Positions 62,208 through 64,000 of a DNA stretch of 64,000 bases are shown piece by piece. This stretch comes from Occultella glacieicola (GTDB lineage: Bacteria > Actinomycetota > Actinomycetes > Actinomycetales > Beutenbergiaceae). The stretch lies in assembly GCF_004353825.1 (NCBI RefSeq), contig NZ_SMNA01000010.1, positions 1-64,000 of the forward strand, read 5' to 3'. Each line of letters begins with the position of its first letter. Position 1 is the first letter of the stretch. Below the pieces are notes generated by a model, which saw only the letters and a program-made list of their open reading frames with translations, was not told the DNA's origin and did no database searches. Position numbers and translations under genes: made by a program.

Positions 62208-63817
62208 ACGGCGGACCGACCCTGCATCCCGCACCCGCTCACCAGCGCGCCCGTTTCAGCCTGACCGCAGGCGCGGCCGAGTACCTCGCCGCGCCCGCGG
62301 ACCGGAGTCTGTGGCCGGACACCTGGACGCTGCAGCGGATCCGGCGGGACGCCCTCGGCGCGCTCGTCCGGGTCTACTGCGGCTGGCCCCGCACCATCGC
62401 CGCCGCCGCCGCGGTGCTCCTCGGGGCCGGCGGTGGCTTCCTCCTGATCCAGGGCCACGACGCGATGGACGTGACCGGGCTGATCTCCCGGATCGCCGGT
62501 CTCGTGCTCGTCGTGGCCGCCGTGGCCTTGGGGGGCTACGTGCTGTTCACCGGCGCGCGTCTGGTCGCGGCCATGTCCGCCTGGGGGCGGATCCGGCCCC
62601 AGGACCGCGTGGTCACGACCGGGACCCTGTTCACGCCCGCGTTCGTGGTCCGGGTGGTCGGGGCCGTGGCTGCGCTCGCCGGCGCGACCGTGCTGATCGT
62701 CCGCCAGCTGGACCCGGAGACCGCCCTGCCTGCGTTCGGGGCCGTGGCCATCATCGCGACCGGGATCATCGCCGGGCTCGGGTTGCTCGGCTCGGTGCTG
62801 GCCGTGCTGCTCGGACAGCGGGCGCCCAGCGGACCGGGGACCACGTCGCCCCGCGGCGCCGCGGCGGGCAGCCAGTACGAGCCCGGCGCGAGCCAGTACG
62901 CGCCCGGGGCCGGCCAGTACGCGCCCGGTGCGAGTCAGTACGGTCCCGGCGGGTACGCGTCGGCCGGAGCGGGCGCGTCGGCCGACCCGCCCCAGTGGCA
63001 GCCCGGGCCGGACCAGCCCGTGGGGCCGTCGGACCCCGCCGACCAGCAATGGGCGCAGCCGCCGCAGCCGGGCATGCCCGACCAGCCTGGCGGGTATCAG
63101 GGCGCAGCCGAGCCGTGGGCACAGCCGCCGCAGCCGGGCGTGCCCGACGGGCCGGACGGGTATCAGAGCGCGGCCGAGCCGTGGATGCAGCCGCCACAGC
63201 CGGGCATGGCCGACCAGCCGGGTGGGTATCAGGGCGCGGCCGAGCCGTGGGCGCAGCCGGGACAGCCCGGCCCGTCGGACGCCGAGCCGTGGGCGCAGCC
63301 CCCGCCCGCGCACCCCATGACCACCGGACACGATCCCGCGACGGCCGGACCTGCGCCGTCGGCGGCCGTAGCGCCAGCGGAACCGGCCCTTGACGGCGAC
63401 GACGACATCGAGCACACCCGCCTCGTGCACCGGAACCTGCCCCCGCCGGCCAAGGAGGACGTGACCCGCGCCGTCCGGGCACCGGAGATCCAGGTGCTCC
63501 TCTCCGACGGCCGGCACCTGCCCCTGAACGCGACCACGCTCCTCGGCCGGGCACCGCAGGCACGCACGAGCGAGCAGGTGGAGGGACTGCTGGAGGTGGA
63601 CGATCCCGCCGTCTCGAAGACCCACCTGTCGGTGCGGATCGAGGGCAACAAGGTCTGGGTGACGGACCGCGCGTCCACGAACGGGACCATCCTCAAGGGC
63701 CCCGGCGGGGACGAGACCGAACTGGAGCCGTGGCTGGAGACCGCCGTCGCCATCGGCGCCACCGTGCACTTCGGGCACGTGGTGCTCTCGGTGCTGCTGG
63801 ACGAGGCCACTGGCTGA
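62153..63817 (+). CDS. Membrane protein with C-terminal FHA domain
   Basis: Up to 554 residues. Four hydrophobic segments (from TIAAAAAVLLGAGGGFLLI to GLGLLGSVLAVLLG) span residues about 80-220. A Gln/Pro/Gly/Tyr-rich linker follows, with three 22-residue repeats of the type EPWAQPPQPGMPDQPG. The FHA domain at the end has TTLLGRAPQ, VSKTHLSVRIEG and TDRASTNGTIL, with all binding residues. The start is unclear: GTG 62153 overlaps LarA by 55 bases, and a CTG at 62204 overlapping its stop (CTGA) is an alternative. It probably docks kinase-phosphorylated partners at the membrane. Confidence 0.78.
   Translation: MGHAGEAVPARRTRAALLNGGPTLHPAPAHQRARFSLTAGAAEYLAAPADRSLWPDTWTLQRIRRDALGALVRVYCGWPRTIAAAAAVLLGAGGGFLLIQGHDAMDVTGLISRIAGLVLVVAAVALGGYVLFTGARLVAAMSAWGRIRPQDRVVTTGTLFTPAFVVRVVGAVAALAGATVLIVRQLDPETALPAFGAVAIIATGIIAGLGLLGSVLAVLLGQRAPSGPGTTSPRGAAAGSQYEPGASQYAPGAGQYAPGASQYGPGGYASAGAGASADPPQWQPGPDQPVGPSDPADQQWAQPPQPGMPDQPGGYQGAAEPWAQPPQPGVPDGPDGYQSAAEPWMQPPQPGMADQPGGYQGAAEPWAQPGQPGPSDAEPWAQPPPAHPMTTGHDPATAGPAPSAAVAPAEPALDGDDDIEHTRLVHRNLPPPAKEDVTRAVRAPEIQVLLSDGRHLPLNATTLLGRAPQARTSEQVEGLLEVDDPAVSKTHLSVRIEGNKVWVTDRASTNGTILKGPGGDETELEPWLETAVAIGATVHFGHVVLSVLLDEATG
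63050..63247 (+). repeat. 66-base coding repeats in the membrane FHA gene
   Basis: Three units begin at 63050, 63116 and 63182 and a partial one at 63248; each encodes 22 residues beginning WAQPPQPG or WMQPPQPG. The unit is flexible linker between the membrane part and the FHA domain. Confidence 0.75.
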
Positions 63818-63848
63818 GCCGTCCGGTTCCCGCGCCCGCGGGGTGGGT

Positions 63849-63854
63849 TACACT
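63849..63854 (+). promoter_or_regulatory. -10 box for the leucine leader
   Basis: TACACT ends 7 bases before the leader ATG at 63862, consistent with a leaderless transcript. Confidence 0.5.
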
Positions 63855-63861
63855 GCCAGAC

Positions 63862-63909
63862 ATGCGCGCAGTCCGCTTGCTCCTTCCGTGCCGCGGCGAG
63901 GCCCTCTAG
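63862..63909 (+). CDS. Leader peptide rich in leucine, probable leuA attenuator peptide
   Basis: A 15-residue open frame reads MRAVRLLLPCRGEAL and ends TAG. Three consecutive leucine codons (TTG CTC CTT), mostly less-used ones in this GC-rich genome, would make the ribosome pause when charged leucine tRNA is short. Its last four codons and stop lie in the left arm and loop of a hairpin. It begins 7 bases after TACACT, so translation is probably leaderless. Leucine-rich leaders before leuA are known in Actinobacteria. Confidence 0.72.
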   Translation: MRAVRLLLPCRGEAL

Positions 63910-63926
63910 GCCGATCCTCGTCGCGG
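63891..63926 (+). promoter_or_regulatory. Attenuator-like hairpin overlapping the leader peptide
   Basis: CCGCGGCGAGG (63891-63901) pairs with CCTCGTCGCGG (63916-63926), 11 pairs with one G-U. A second stem TGTGG/CCACA lies at 63930-63949, just before the next gene. Ribosome pausing on the leucine codons would change which stem forms. Confidence 0.6.
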
Positions 63927-63973
63927 AGTTGTGGTGCCCGGCCCCCACAGCCGAACCAGCGACAAGGACGATC

Positions 63974-64000
63974 ATGAGCAAGCGCACCACCTACGGGATG
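63974..64000 (+). CDS. leuA: Start of a gene, probably leuA (2-isopropylmalate synthase), partial
   Basis: ATG 63974 begins MSKRTTYGM before the window ends; GACAAGGACG lies upstream and could serve as ribosome site. Only nine residues are visible, so the name rests on context: a leucine-rich leader with an attenuator hairpin, and the frequent presence of leuA downstream of era in Actinobacteria. Leucine biosynthesis would start with the condensation of acetyl-CoA and 2-oxoisovalerate. Confidence 0.5.

Overview
The window is very GC-rich (roughly 70% or more), with mostly four-base ATGA/GTGA gene overlaps, many GTG starts and several promoters whose -10 box (TAnnnT) lies only 6-8 bases before the start codon. 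The housekeeping order comEA-comEC-holA, rpsT, lepA-hemW, hrcA-dnaJ-rsmE, phoH-ybeY-CNNM-era, and then a probable leuA, is typical of Actinobacteria. I infer a member of the order Micrococcales (Cellulomonas/Beutenbergia/Ruania-like). No insertion sequence, phage, CRISPR array or tRNA was recognised.

Layout. 1-6.7 kb: edge of an Ala-rich gene (minus), comEA-comEC (DNA uptake), holA, a phosphotransferase, a GT4 glycosyltransferase, and rpsT on the minus strand. 6.8-19 kb: an orphan PemK-like gene, then an accessory catabolic island. A thiolase is divergent from a ten-gene, mostly overlapping operon: Liv-type ABC transporter (binding protein, two ATPases, two permeases), acyl-CoA synthetase, TetR regulator, 3-hydroxybutyrate-dehydrogenase-like SDR, alpha/beta hydrolase and both subunits of a 3-oxoacid CoA-transferase. 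Together these could import a short hydroxy- or keto-acid (or its esters/oligomers) and take it to acetyl-CoA. 19-25.6 kb: a LysR/MFS divergent pair, then the three-gene set circularly permuted ATP-grasp / alpha-E / transglutaminase, whose function is not established. 25.7-43 kb: the housekeeping blocks lepA-hemW, hrcA-dnaJ-rsmE (with a CIRCE operator) and phoH-ybeY-CNNM-era, interspersed with a Gln/Pro-rich membrane protein, a DUF3097 protein, a DUF2809-like protein, a duplicated-domain membrane-anchored protein, a CrtI-like flavoprotein and a GNAT acetyltransferase.

43-63.8 kb: the most unusual region, between era and the probable leuA. It carries a secreted-type hydrolase fused to membrane segments, then PP2C phosphatase, an FHA protein with acidic repeats, a membrane Ser/Thr kinase with an ectodomain, an FHA-like/winged-helix protein, a 2,036-residue exported protein (propeller-like head, about 11 Ig/cadherin-like repeats, 5 fibronectin III repeats), a MoxR ATPase, a DUF58 protein and a TgpA-type transglutaminase in which all three catalytic residues appear to be replaced. 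A LarA-like (DUF2088) protein and a four-helix membrane protein with a C-terminal FHA domain follow. I read this as a phosphorylation-controlled envelope/surface assembly system built round the giant protein.

The right edge holds a leaderless 15-codon, Leu-rich leader peptide overlapping an attenuator-like hairpin, followed by the first codons of a gene that is probably leuA.
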